A stretch of 64,000 bases of DNA from Sphingomicrobium astaxanthinifaciens (GTDB lineage: Bacteria; Pseudomonadota; Alphaproteobacteria; Sphingomonadales; Sphingomonadaceae): positions 963,501 through 1,027,500 of the forward strand of contig NZ_JAKNYM010000002.1 in NCBI RefSeq assembly GCF_022865105.1, given 5' to 3'. The notes beneath the pieces were generated by a model. The model was not told the DNA's origin. It did not search any database and was given only the letters and a program-made list of their open reading frames with translations. The position numbers and the translations under genes were made by a program. Shown piece by piece: positions 52,319-60,231 of the stretch. Numbering within the stretch: the stretch's first letter is position 1; each line of letters begins with the position of its first letter.

Positions 52319-53005
52319 TCACAGGTGCCCCGCCGCGCGCAGGCTGAGCGGCGCCTGCATCGCCCCGACGATGACATGGTCGTGGAGCTGGATGCGCAAG
52401 GGCCGCGCGGCCTCGGCGAGCTCGCGCGTCAGCCGGATATCGGCGCGGCTGGGGCTGGGATCACCCGAGGGGTGGTTGTGGACGAGGATCAGCGCCGAGG
52501 CGTTGAGCGCCAGCGCCCGCGCCAGCACCTCGCGTACATGCACCGCGCTTTCATCGACGGTGCCTTCGAACAATCGCTCGTTGGCGATCAGGCGGTTGCG
52601 CGTGTCGAGGAACAGGCCGCGCACCTCCTCGGTCCCGCGCCACGCCATCTTGGCATGGAGATAGTCGCACACCGCCTGCCAGCTGATCAGCGGGTCGCGC
52701 CCCTCGGTGCGCGTCTCGAGCAATCGCCTGGCGCTCGCCTGCGCGATCTTGAGCGCGCCGATCTGCGCCTCGCTCAGCCCCTCCCGGCGCAGCGTGCCGA
52801 CATCGGCCTCGAGCAATTCGGCATAACCGCCGAACTGGGCGATGAGCCGCTTGGCGAGCGCCTTGGTGTCGCCGCGCCGGACCGTGACGGTGAGCAGATA
52901 TTCGACCAGCTCGTGGTCGTGCAGCGCGCGCTCGCCCTCGTCGAGGAAGCGCTGGCGCAGCCGCTCGCGGTGGCCGCGCGCGTCGACCGGGGCGGGCAGG
53001 TTCAT
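52319..53005 (-). CDS. radC: RadC family JAB-domain protein
   Basis: A 228-residue protein with an N-terminal helix-hairpin-helix (YAELLEADVGTLRREGLSEAQIGALK) and a JAMM/JAB metalloprotease-like domain with ILVHNHPSGDPSPSRAD, the zinc-binding His-x-His...Asp set. It was once thought to be a DNA repair protein; its true role is unresolved. The ATG at 53005 gives MNLPAPVDARGHRERLRQRF, a normal start; a longer frame runs into the intergenic region. Confidence 0.9.
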   Translation of the reverse strand: MNLPAPVDARGHRERLRQRFLDEGERALHDHELVEYLLTVTVRRGDTKALAKRLIAQFGGYAELLEADVGTLRREGLSEAQIGALKIAQASARRLLETRTEGRDPLISWQAVCDYLHAKMAWRGTEEVRGLFLDTRNRLIANERLFEGTVDESAVHVREVLARALALNASALILVHNHPSGDPSPSRADIRLTRELAEAARPLRIQLHDHVIVGAMQAPLSLRAAGHL

Positions 53006-53187
53006 GACGGGCAGGCCGAACGGTGCATGGGCAAGCGCTCCACGAGGATTCGGCAGCGCCAAGGCTAGCGGACGCGGCGCGCGCCGCCAAGGGTCATTGC
53101 GCTGCCGTCTCGATCGCGATGCCCGCGGCGACCCGCCAATTTGCGCGCGGCGCGCGCAAAAAGGCGCCGCGGCGTGCCCGCCAGCGG

Positions 53188-53216
53188 TTGACACTATGGG
53201 CCGCGCTTCATAAAGG
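53188..53216 (+). promoter_or_regulatory. housekeeping promoter of the ATP synthase Fo operon
   Basis: A consensus -35 TTGACA is followed at 15-17 bases by CATAAAGG. It lies about 90 bases before atpI. Confidence 0.55.
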
Positions 53217-53257
53217 GGCGGCGCCTCTGGCGGGCTCGTTCGAAGCCCCGGGCCGTC

Positions 53258-53285
53258 GTGCCAGTTTCAACTCTGAAGCTGGCAC
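53258..53285 (+). promoter_or_regulatory. leader hairpin of atpI
   Basis: GTGCCAGTTTC and GAAGCTGGCAC form 11 pairs (one wobble) around AACTCT, followed by TTGGTTT. It ends 19 bases before the atpI start and could be a terminator-like attenuator or stability stem. Confidence 0.5.
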
Positions 53286-53304
53286 TTGGTTTACGGGAGA
53301 AATG

Positions 53305-53643
53305 ATGGCCGAGAACGAAACCGACAGGCAGGCGCCCGAAACCCCCGAGGATGCGCGGATCGATTCGCTCGAAGAGCGGCTGAGAAAAGCGCAGCAACGG
53401 GAGGCGGAGCGGACCGGTGCCCATCGCCCCAAGCCCGACGATAGCGAGGCCAAGGGCGGGCGGGTGCTGTCCTATCTTCTGGGCGGACTGTTCGGTGGCA
53501 CCCTCATCGGCTGGACGGTCGACCGTCTCGCCGGCACCGGGGGTGTGGCGCTCATTATCGGCCTGGTCCTCGGGATCATCGGCGGGTTCTGGAGCATCGT
53601 GAGAATTTCTACCGGCCAGGTGCCGGGTGACAGGGACGAGTAG
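53305..53643 (+). CDS. atpI: ATP synthase accessory protein AtpI
   Basis: A 112-residue protein that assists assembly of the c-ring. A charged N-terminal half (SLEERLRKAQQREAER) is followed by two membrane helices, VLSYLLGGLFGGTLIGWTVD and GGVALIIGLVLGIIGGFWSI, as in alphaproteobacterial AtpI. GGGAGA lies just before tandem ATG codons (53302 and 53305). It leads the Fo operon. Confidence 0.9.
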   Translation: MAENETDRQAPETPEDARIDSLEERLRKAQQREAERTGAHRPKPDDSEAKGGRVLSYLLGGLFGGTLIGWTVDRLAGTGGVALIIGLVLGIIGGFWSIVRISTGQVPGDRDE

Positions 53644-53647
53644 AGAC

Positions 53648-54430
53648 GTGGCAGAAGGCGGCAAGATCGATCCGATGCACCAGTTCGAGGTGCAGCCCCT
53701 CTTCGGGCAGGGATGGGAAATTGCAGGGTATCAGATCCCCTTCACCAACAGCGCGGCCTGGATGGCGGCGACGCTGGTGGTCCTCGGCGTGTTCATGCTC
53801 GGCGGCATGAAGCGCGAGCTGGTGCCGGGGCGCTGGCAGATGGCGGTCGAGGGCTTCACCGGTTTCATCACCGGGATGATCGACACCAACATCGGCAAGG
53901 AAGGGCGCAAGTTCGTGCCCTATGTCTTCTCGCTGTTCATGTTCATCCTCTTCGCCAACCTGCTCGGCCTGCTGCCGACCGCGGCGGCGGGGGTCCACGC
54001 CTTCACCGTGACCAGCCACATCACCATCACCGGCGTGCTCGCGCTGGTCAGCTTCGCGCTGGTGCTGATCGTCGGCTTCGCGCGGCACGGGCTGCACTTC
54101 TTCAGCCTGTTCGTGCCGCACGGCACCCCGACCGTGATGGTCCCGCTCATCTTCCTGATCGAGCTGTTCAGCTTCATGTTCCGCCCGATCAGCCTGGGGC
54201 TGCGCCTGTTCGTCGCGATGACCGCGGGGCACATCCTGTTGAAGGTGCTGGCGGGCTTCGTGATCAACGGCTCGGCGGGGGGCATCGCCACGCTCGCGAT
54301 CGTCTCGATCCCCAGCTTCATCCTGATGATCGGCATCTCAATGCTCGAGATCCTCGTGGCCGGCATCCAGGCCTATGTTTTCGCCCTGCTCACGTCGCTG
54401 TACCTCAACGACGCGATCAACCTTCACTAA
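53648..54430 (+). CDS. atpB: ATP synthase Fo subunit a
   Basis: Subunit a forms the proton half-channels against the c-ring. The 260-residue protein has FTNSAAWMAATLVVLGVFML, the FANLLGLLP helix, and the essential arginine in SLGLRLFVAMTAGHILL, then VAGIQAYVFALLTSLYLNDAI. The start is a GTG at 53648, four bases after the atpI stop; a GTG-type start and the short gap suggest coupling. Confidence 0.97.
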   Translation: MAEGGKIDPMHQFEVQPLFGQGWEIAGYQIPFTNSAAWMAATLVVLGVFMLGGMKRELVPGRWQMAVEGFTGFITGMIDTNIGKEGRKFVPYVFSLFMFILFANLLGLLPTAAAGVHAFTVTSHITITGVLALVSFALVLIVGFARHGLHFFSLFVPHGTPTVMVPLIFLIELFSFMFRPISLGLRLFVAMTAGHILLKVLAGFVINGSAGGIATLAIVSIPSFILMIGISMLEILVAGIQAYVFALLTSLYLNDAINLH

Positions 54431-54459
54431 CCGAATTTTTTCAACACAGGAGTTTTATC

Positions 54460-54687
54460 ATGGACGCAGAAGCCGCAAAGCTGCTCGGTGCCGGTCTCGC
54501 CGCGATCGGCGTGGGTATGGCCGCCCTTGGCGTTGGTAACGTCTTCGGCTCGTTCCTCGAGAGCGCGCTGCGCAACCCGGCCGCCGCTGACGGCCAGCAG
54601 GGTCGCCTCTTCATCGGCTTCGCCGCCGCCGAACTGCTCGGCCTGCTGGCGTTCGTCGTCGCGATGATCCTGCTCTTCGTCGCGTAA
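54460..54687 (+). CDS. atpE: ATP synthase Fo subunit c
   Basis: The 75-residue proton-carrying ring subunit: two hydrophobic helices joined by the polar loop RNPAAADGQQGRLF. The first helix contains GVGMAALGVGNVFGSFLESA, the second carries the proton-binding glutamate in GFAAAELLGLLAFVV. A strong AGGAG precedes the ATG at 54460. The size and motif are normal. Confidence 0.97.
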   Translation: MDAEAAKLLGAGLAAIGVGMAALGVGNVFGSFLESALRNPAAADGQQGRLFIGFAAAELLGLLAFVVAMILLFVA

Positions 54688-54716
54688 CTAGACTTTAGCT
54701 TCCAAGGGGTCGGCTC

Positions 54717-55211
54717 ATGCCGCAACTTGCACAAATTGCGGAAATCTACGCCTCGCAGCTGTTCTGGCTGACGGTCTTCTTCGGCGCCATCCTGGTCTTC
54801 ATCGGCTATGGCATGGTGCCCAAGATCCAGAAGACGGTGGACCTGCGCGACGACAAGATCGCAGCCGACCTCAAGGAAGCCGAAGCGGCCCAGAAGGCCG
54901 CCGACGCGCTCGAGGAAGACTATCGTGCCGGCCTCGACGCCGCGCGCGCCGATGCGGCCAAGGCCAATGCCGAAGCCAAGGCGACCGCGGCCAAGAAGAC
55001 CGAAGCGAGCCTCAAGCGCGCCGAGACCACGATCGACAAGAAGCTTGCCGCCGCCGCCGCGGAACTCGCGCAGCAGCGCGAGGCTGCCCGTGCCGAACTC
55101 GAGGCGATGGCGGCCGAGGCGACGCAGGCGATGGTCCAGAAGGTCGCTGGCCTCAGCATCGACCAGCGCACCGCGACCGCCGCGGTGAAGAAGGAACTCA
55201 CCCATGGCTAA
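54717..55211 (+). CDS. atpF': ATP synthase Fo subunit b'
   Basis: A 164-residue peripheral-stalk subunit: one N-terminal membrane helix (LFWLTVFFGAILVFIGYGMVP) and a long charged coiled coil of Ala, Lys and Glu. The b' and b pair replaces the b homodimer in alphaproteobacteria. The next gene, atpF, begins eight bases before its stop. Confidence 0.94.
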   Translation: MPQLAQIAEIYASQLFWLTVFFGAILVFIGYGMVPKIQKTVDLRDDKIAADLKEAEAAQKAADALEEDYRAGLDAARADAAKANAEAKATAAKKTEASLKRAETTIDKKLAAAAAELAQQREAARAELEAMAAEATQAMVQKVAGLSIDQRTATAAVKKELTHG

Positions 55212-55746
55212 CCTGCCCGGCGAGCCCGTGATCGAAACCGAGGTCGCGACCCACGCGGACGCCGACTATACCTATTTCACCGATGGCGCCGTCTGGGTCG
55301 CCTTCGCGATGATCGCCGTCATCCTCCTCATGCTGTGGAAGAAGGTGCCGAGCGCGATCGGCAAGTCGCTCGATGCCAAGATCGCGGCGATCCGCGAGCA
55401 GCTCGACGAGGCCAAGCAGCTGCGCGCCGAGGCCGAAGCGCTGCGCGCCGAATATGAGGCCAAGGCCAAGGCCGCGCAGCAGGACGCCGACGCGATCCGC
55501 GCCCGCGCCGAGGACGAGGCCGCCGCGCTGATCGACAAGGCCGCCGCCGACGCCAAGGAAATGGTGGCGCGCAAGAAGGCGATGGCCGAGGCCAAGATCG
55601 CCGCCGAGCAGCGCGCCGCGATCGCCGAATTGAAGGCGACCGCCGCGATGGCCGCGCGCGATGCCGCCACCAGCATCATTGCCGACAAGGCCGATGCGAG
55701 CACCGATGCCAAGCTGATCGACGAGGCGATCACCAAGCTCGGCTAA
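55204..55746 (+). CDS. atpF: ATP synthase Fo subunit b
   Basis: A 180-residue peripheral-stalk subunit with one membrane helix (AVWVAFAMIAVILLMLWKKV) and a coiled coil ADAIRARAEDEAAALIDKAA. It overlaps the end of b' by eight bases. It ends the Fo operon, as a strong terminator follows. The F1 genes are not in the window, as is usual in this order, where they lie in a separate operon. Confidence 0.94.
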   Translation: MANLPGEPVIETEVATHADADYTYFTDGAVWVAFAMIAVILLMLWKKVPSAIGKSLDAKIAAIREQLDEAKQLRAEAEALRAEYEAKAKAAQQDADAIRARAEDEAAALIDKAAADAKEMVARKKAMAEAKIAAEQRAAIAELKATAAMAARDAATSIIADKADASTDAKLIDEAITKLG

Positions 55747-55767
55747 GAGCCTTGCGCAAGAACAGGA

Positions 55768-55806
55768 AAGGGCCCGGAGGCAGACGCTTCCGGGCCCTTC
55801 TTGTTT
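55768..55806 (+). terminator. Rho-independent terminator after atpF
   Basis: AAGGGCCCGGA and TCCGGGCCCTT pair around a short GCAGACGC apex and are followed by CTTGTTT. Confidence 0.88.
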
Positions 55807-55815
55807 GCGCGAAAG

Positions 55816-55848
55816 CGAAAAGGCGAGGATGGCCATCGCCATCCTCGC
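55816..55848 (-). terminator. Rho-independent terminator after the CBS gene
   Basis: On the minus strand GCGAGGATGGC and GCCATCCTCGC pair perfectly over 11 bases around GATG and are followed by CTTTTCG. Converging with the atpF terminator. Confidence 0.85.
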
Positions 55849-55900
55849 TCCTGTCTCGTCTTCCGCCCCATGTTCTCCCGTGGTGCGGAAATCTCTCTCG

Positions 55901-56332
55901 TTACGATTGCTTGTGGAGCTCGCCGCGTTCGCTGACGCCTTCGAGGGCGATCTGCTCGGCCTCGCCATCGGTCTGGCGGGCAATGTCGCCGAGGCTCACC
56001 ATCCCGACCAGCCGGTCGCTGTCGTCGATCACTGGCAGGCGGCGGACCTGGCACTCGCTCATCTTCCTGGCGGCGCTTTCGACATCCTCGCTCGAGCGGA
56101 TCCTCACGGGGTCCTTGCTCATCAGCTCCGAGACCGCGCAATCGGGGTCCTTGCCTTCGGAAATGCCGCGCACCGCGACGTCGCGGTCGGTGATCATCCC
56201 GACGAGCCTGTCGCCGTCGCACACGGGGATCGAGCCGGTGTCTTCGCTGAGCATGAAGCTGGCAGCCTTCTTCACCGATTCCGACGGCGAGACGGTCTTG
56301 ATGTCCTTGGTCATGACTTGATCGATCTGCAT
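55901..56332 (-). CDS. CBS domain-pair protein
   Basis: A 143-residue protein made of two CBS domains: MTKDIKTVSPSESVKKAASFML with IPVCDGDRLVGMITDRDVAVRG, and MSKDPVRIRSSEDVESAARKM with RLPVIDDSDRLVGMVSLGDIA. CBS pairs bind adenine nucleotides and often sense energy or ionic state; this one has no effector domain. An EcfG-type promoter lies about 40 bases upstream, so it is probably made under general stress. A strong terminator closes the single-gene transcript. Confidence 0.9.
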   Translation of the reverse strand: MQIDQVMTKDIKTVSPSESVKKAASFMLSEDTGSIPVCDGDRLVGMITDRDVAVRGISEGKDPDCAVSELMSKDPVRIRSSEDVESAARKMSECQVRRLPVIDDSDRLVGMVSLGDIARQTDGEAEQIALEGVSERGELHKQS

Positions 56333-56370
56333 CGTTACGCTCCCACTTTTCAGTTGTGATTCAACAAATT

Positions 56371-56396
56371 AACGGGAGCGCAACAGCGGTCGTTCC
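56371..56396 (-). promoter_or_regulatory. EcfG-type promoter for the CBS gene
   Basis: On the minus strand GGAAC, a 17-base spacer and CGTT match the sigma-EcfG pattern exactly. The site is in the gap between the paaZ stop and the CBS start. Confidence 0.8.
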
Positions 56397-56400
56397 GGGC

Positions 56401-58422
56401 CTAGGGCGTGTTTTCGGTGAGGAGAGTGTAGGTCGCGACGAGCTCTTCATCCTGGTTGAAGATCTCGACCGCCCACTTCACCACGCCGGTTTCCTCCGAC
56501 TTGATCGACTTGGACTTGACGGTGATTTCGACGCGCATGCTGTCGCCCGGGTAGAGCGGGGTGAGGAACTTCAGATCCTCGATGCCGGTGTTGGCCAGCA
56601 CGGGGCCGGGCTCGGGGTCGACGAACAGCCCGGCAGCGAAGCTCAGGATCAGATAGCCGTGGGCGACGCGACCCTCGAAGATGGGGGACGCCTTGGCGGC
56701 TTCCTCGTCCATGTGCGCGTAGAAGGTGTCGCCGGTAAAGCGGGCGAAGCGCTCGATGTCCTCGAGGTTCACCGTGCGGCTCTTGGAGAAGAAGGTCTGG
56801 CCGAGCTCCATCTCGCTCATCTTGAGGCGGAAGGGGTGGACGGGGCTCTCATGCTTGGGCGCTCCCGCGACATATTGGCCGCTGATCGCCGCGATCATCG
56901 CGGGGGTCGACTGGATGGCGGTGCGCTGCATGTAGTGATGCAGGCCGCGCACCCCGCCCATTTCCTCCGACCCACCGGCGCGGCCGGGGCCTCCGTGAAC
57001 AAGGACGGGGAGCGGCGAACCGTGGCCGGTCGAGAGCTTGGCATTGTCGCGGTTGATGACGAGCATGCGGCCGTGGAAGGCGGCGGCGCCGCGCACGAAG
57101 GTGGCGGCGGCAGCCTCGTCGTGGCTGAACATCGACAGCGCGAGGCTGCCCATGCCGCGATTGGCGAGCGCGATGGCGTCATCGACGTCCTTGTAAGGCA
57201 TGATGGTGGCGACGGGGCCGAAGGCCTCGACATCGTGCACCGCATCGGCGCTCCACGGATCATCGGCGCGCAGGAGGCAGGGGGTGATGAAGGCACCGCC
57301 CTCGGTGCCGACATCGGCGTCGGGATCGCCGTAGACGATGCGCGCGCCGCCTCGGGTCAGCTCGGCGATCTTGGCGCGGACGTCGTCGCGCTGCGAGCAG
57401 CTGACGAGCGCGCCTAGCTGGGTCTCCTTCTCGCGCGGATCGCCGATAGTGAGCGCGGAGAGTCTTTCGTTCATCGCCTTCTCGACGGCATCGAGCTGGG
57501 CCTCGGGCACGAGTGCCCGGCGGATGGCGGTGCACTTCTGCCCCGCCTTAACCGTCATCTCGCGTACCACCTCGTCGACGAAGAGCGTGAATTCGGGGCT
57601 GTCGGGGCCGGCATCGGGGCCGAGGACGGAGGCATTGAGGCTGTCCTGCTCGGCGACGAAGGTGACGCTCTCCTCGAGCACGGTCGGGTGGTTCTTGAGC
57701 TTGTTCGCGGTCTGCGCCGAACCGGTGAAGCTGACGACGTCCTGCCCGCCCAGATGCTCGAACAGGTCGCCCACGCCGCCGACGATGAGCTGGACCGCGC
57801 CCTCGGGCAGCACGCCCGTCTCGATCATGATGCGGAACGCGGCCTCGGCGAGATAGGCGGTCGCGGTGGCGGGCTTGACGATGCAGGGCATCCCCGCGAG
57901 CAGCGTCGGCGCGACCTTCTCGAGCATCCCCCAGACGGGGAAGTTGAAGGCGTTGATGTGGACCGCCGCGCCCTGCTTGGGGGTCATGATATGCTGGCCC
58001 ACGAAGCCTGGTTCCTTGGCGAGCGGCTCCTGTTCTCCGTCGAGCAGGACATGCGCGTCGGGCAGCTTCTTGCGGCCGGTGGAGCTGTAGCTCAGCAGCG
58101 TGAGCGCGCCCCCGTCGATGTCGATCCAGCCATCCTTGCGCGTCGCGCCCGAATGCGGATTGAGCGCGTAGAGCTCTTCCTTCCGCTCCATGATGGCGAG
58201 CCCGAGCGTCTTGAGCATCCACGCGCGCTCATGGAAGGTCATCTTCCTGAGCGCGGGGCCGCCGACGTCGCGCGCATGGGCGAGCATGGCGGCGAAGTCG
58301 AGCCCGTCCGAGCCGGTGGCGGCGATGGTGCTGCCGTCGATCGCGCTGGGGATCGCGCGCAGGTCGCCGGCGCCGCGGGTCCATTCATCGCGCGCATAGT
58401 TCAAGAGCTCGGGGGTCTTCAT
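56401..58422 (-). CDS. paaZ: phenylacetate degradation bifunctional protein PaaZ
   Basis: A 673-residue fusion of an aldehyde dehydrogenase and a MaoC-like hydratase. In phenylacetate catabolism it opens the oxepin-CoA ring and oxidises the resulting aldehyde. The dehydrogenase half has AFNFPVWGMLEKVAPTLLAG, the glutamate in VTFVAEQDS and the cysteine in AGQKCTAIRR. The hydratase half has RFTGDTFYAHMDEEAAK and GRVAHGYLILSFAAGLF. It is the full-length two-domain form. The ATG at 58422 starts MKTPELLNYARDEW. paaG and paaABCE lie nearby. Confidence 0.95.
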   Translation of the reverse strand: MKTPELLNYARDEWTRGAGDLRAIPSAIDGSTIAATGSDGLDFAAMLAHARDVGGPALRKMTFHERAWMLKTLGLAIMERKEELYALNPHSGATRKDGWIDIDGGALTLLSYSSTGRKKLPDAHVLLDGEQEPLAKEPGFVGQHIMTPKQGAAVHINAFNFPVWGMLEKVAPTLLAGMPCIVKPATATAYLAEAAFRIMIETGVLPEGAVQLIVGGVGDLFEHLGGQDVVSFTGSAQTANKLKNHPTVLEESVTFVAEQDSLNASVLGPDAGPDSPEFTLFVDEVVREMTVKAGQKCTAIRRALVPEAQLDAVEKAMNERLSALTIGDPREKETQLGALVSCSQRDDVRAKIAELTRGGARIVYGDPDADVGTEGGAFITPCLLRADDPWSADAVHDVEAFGPVATIMPYKDVDDAIALANRGMGSLALSMFSHDEAAAATFVRGAAAFHGRMLVINRDNAKLSTGHGSPLPVLVHGGPGRAGGSEEMGGVRGLHHYMQRTAIQSTPAMIAAISGQYVAGAPKHESPVHPFRLKMSEMELGQTFFSKSRTVNLEDIERFARFTGDTFYAHMDEEAAKASPIFEGRVAHGYLILSFAAGLFVDPEPGPVLANTGIEDLKFLTPLYPGDSMRVEITVKSKSIKSEETGVVKWAVEIFNQDEELVATYTLLTENTP

Positions 58423-58551
58423 GGATTCTTCTCTCCTTGTTGCGCGTCGGTGTAGCGGGCCGGGGGGGAGCGCGGCAACCACCCGCGACCCTCCTCCGAT
58501 CCGGACCCTTTCGCGCGCGCGGCGCGGCGCCCGGCGCGGTATGAGACGGCC

Positions 58552-58906
58552 ATGGACATGCGTCACCAATTCGACCCGGCGGACTGCCCCGCCGCCCCCG
58601 CCCGACCCCGCCGGTCGGCGTGGAAGCGCGCGCTCATCGACGTGCCGACCTATCCCCGCCGGGTCGAGGACAGTCGCTCGCTGCTGGTGCCGCGGGCCGA
58701 GGCGCTCCCCGAGGCGCGCCGCCGCGCGATCGCCCGCACGGTCCGCGAGGAACGCGCATCGCTCGGCGCGCGCGCGGGGCGACGACGGCGCGGCCGCGGG
58801 GCTGGGGCGCAAGCTCGTGGTCGCGCTGGTCGGGGTGACCTGCGGCGCCGGGCTCGCGCAGGCGCTGGTGACGGGGCTGTCGACCCTCGCGCGCTTGATC
58901 GGCTGA
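58552..58906 (+). pseudogene. small protein gene disrupted by a frameshift (or sequencing error)
   Basis: The first 73 codons from ATG 58552 (MDMRHQFDPADC ... KRALIDVPTYPRRVEDSRSL ... ARTVREERASLG) look like a real protein. The frame then runs into an arginine/glycine-rich sequence, while the +1 frame after the run at 58765-58779 reads ARGDDGAAAGLGRKLVVALVGVTCGAG and continues as a hydrophobic segment to a stop at 58906. A one-base difference within the GC dinucleotide run explains both. Joined, it would be about 117 residues with one C-terminal membrane helix. The rest of the gap 58423-59063 shows nothing else. Confidence 0.45.
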
Positions 58907-59063
58907 CCCGCCGGCGCGCGCGGCGTCGATCGCGCGGGTCGGAACGCCAGGGCGGTGCGCGCCGATCGCGGGCGCGCGTCGGCGCTGACCTGGTGGTTAC
59001 CACCTTCCTACTGGCAGGCGCGTTGGCGCCGGGAGACCGGGACGCGGGCGCGCGGCGGCCGGC

Positions 59064-59843
59064 CTATTTGCCCTTGAACACCGGCTTGCGCTTTTCGAGG
59101 AAGGCGGCGACGCCCTCGCGATAATCCTCGGTGTAGCCAAGGCGACGCATCTCGTCGCGCTCGAGGTCGAGTTCGGCCTCGAGGCTGCGCTCGCCCGTGG
59201 TGCGGATGAGTTTCTTGATCGCGGCGAGCCCGAGCGGGGGGAGGCTGGCGAGCCGGTGCGCGGTGGCGCGCACTTCCTCGGCAAGGAGATCGTCGTCGAC
59301 CACCTTCCAGATCAGCCCCCATTCGGCGGCTTGCTCGGCGTCGAGCGGCTCGCCGGTGAGCGCCAGCCCGAGCGCGCGCTGCTGGCCGATGAGGCGCGGC
59401 AGGTGCCAGCTGCCCCCGCTGTCGGGCACGAGCCCGATCGCCGAGAAGCTCTGGATGAAGCGCGCCGAGCGCGCCGCGAAGGTCAGGTCGCAGGCGAGCG
59501 CGATGCTCGCCCCGGCGCCCGCGGCGACCCCGTTGACCGCGCACAGGACGGGCTGGGGCAGGGTGGCGATGGTGCGAATGAGCGGGTTCCAGCTCTCCTC
59601 GACCGTCTCGCCGAGGTCGACCGCCTCGCCCGGCGCGACCTTGCGATCGTTCAAGTCCTGTCCTGCGCAGAAGCCGCGTCCCGCCCCGGTGAGGACGAGG
59701 ACTCGCGCGTCATGCACCTCGCGGATCGCGCGCTTCAGCTCGGCATGCATGTCGGCGGTGAAACTGTTCAGGCGGTCGGGACGGTTGAGGGTGAGGGTGG
59801 CGACATGATCGTCGCGCTCGATGAGGATGGTCTGCTCGGTCAT
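59064..59843 (-). CDS. paaG: enoyl-CoA hydratase/isomerase, PaaG-like
   Basis: A 259-residue crotonase-family protein. ILTLNRPDRLNSFTADMHAEL-type start, oxyanion loop GRGFCAGQDLNDR, and AVNGVAAGAGASIALACDL, IGLVPDSGGSWHLPRLIGQQRALGLAL with the aspartate of the isomerase. PaaG converts the phenylacetyl-CoA epoxide to oxepin-CoA. The match to PaaG rather than PaaF rests on GQDLNDR and LVPDSGGSW and on its placement among paa genes; it could be a generic enoyl-CoA hydratase. Confidence 0.88.
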   Translation of the reverse strand: MTEQTILIERDDHVATLTLNRPDRLNSFTADMHAELKRAIREVHDARVLVLTGAGRGFCAGQDLNDRKVAPGEAVDLGETVEESWNPLIRTIATLPQPVLCAVNGVAAGAGASIALACDLTFAARSARFIQSFSAIGLVPDSGGSWHLPRLIGQQRALGLALTGEPLDAEQAAEWGLIWKVVDDDLLAEEVRATAHRLASLPPLGLAAIKKLIRTTGERSLEAELDLERDEMRRLGYTEDYREGVAAFLEKRKPVFKGK

Positions 59844-59995
59844 GCGCCCTTCCTAGTGCGCGCTCGGCACGCGCGCCAGTGGTTGCGGGCCCCGGTCGCG
59901 CGGGCGGGACGGGTGCGGCGCGCGCGGGCCGGGCCGCCCGCCGACGGCGTGATCGCCGCGACCTTTACGCGCTGGCACCCTCAAGGGGCGGCGCC

Positions 59996-60208
59996 TCAGC
60001 CCTTGACATAGCTTTCGAGATAGCCGCAGCGGGTGCAGCGATAGACGGTCACGGGGGTGGTGGCGGCCTTGCTCGTCTTCAATCCCCACCAGCGCTTGTC
60101 GGGCGCGCCCGCGTGGAAGCTGGCGACCTTCTTCTCGCCATAGCCATGATCGACGACATAGCCCGCATCGATCTGGCTCGACTGGCATTTGGGGCAGCTT
60201 CGCATCAT
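59996..60208 (-). CDS. small zinc-ribbon protein
   Basis: A 70-residue protein with two CxxC pairs, CPKC near the start and CTRC near the end (YRCTRCGYLESYVKG), forming a zinc ribbon separated by a 40-residue middle. It resembles small stand-alone zinc-ribbon proteins of unknown role. The start is at tandem ATG codons 60208/60205 after AGAGGA. It lies 23 bases after the kinase stop and may be cotranscribed with it. Confidence 0.75.
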   Translation of the reverse strand: MMRSCPKCQSSQIDAGYVVDHGYGEKKVASFHAGAPDKRWWGLKTSKAATTPVTVYRCTRCGYLESYVKG

Positions 60209-60231
60209 GAAGGGTCCTCTCGCGGCGGGTG

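Noticed and set aside
58936-58960. GGAAC on the plus strand as a further EcfG promoter
   Set aside because: No CGTT at 16 or 17 bases and no gene downstream on that strand.
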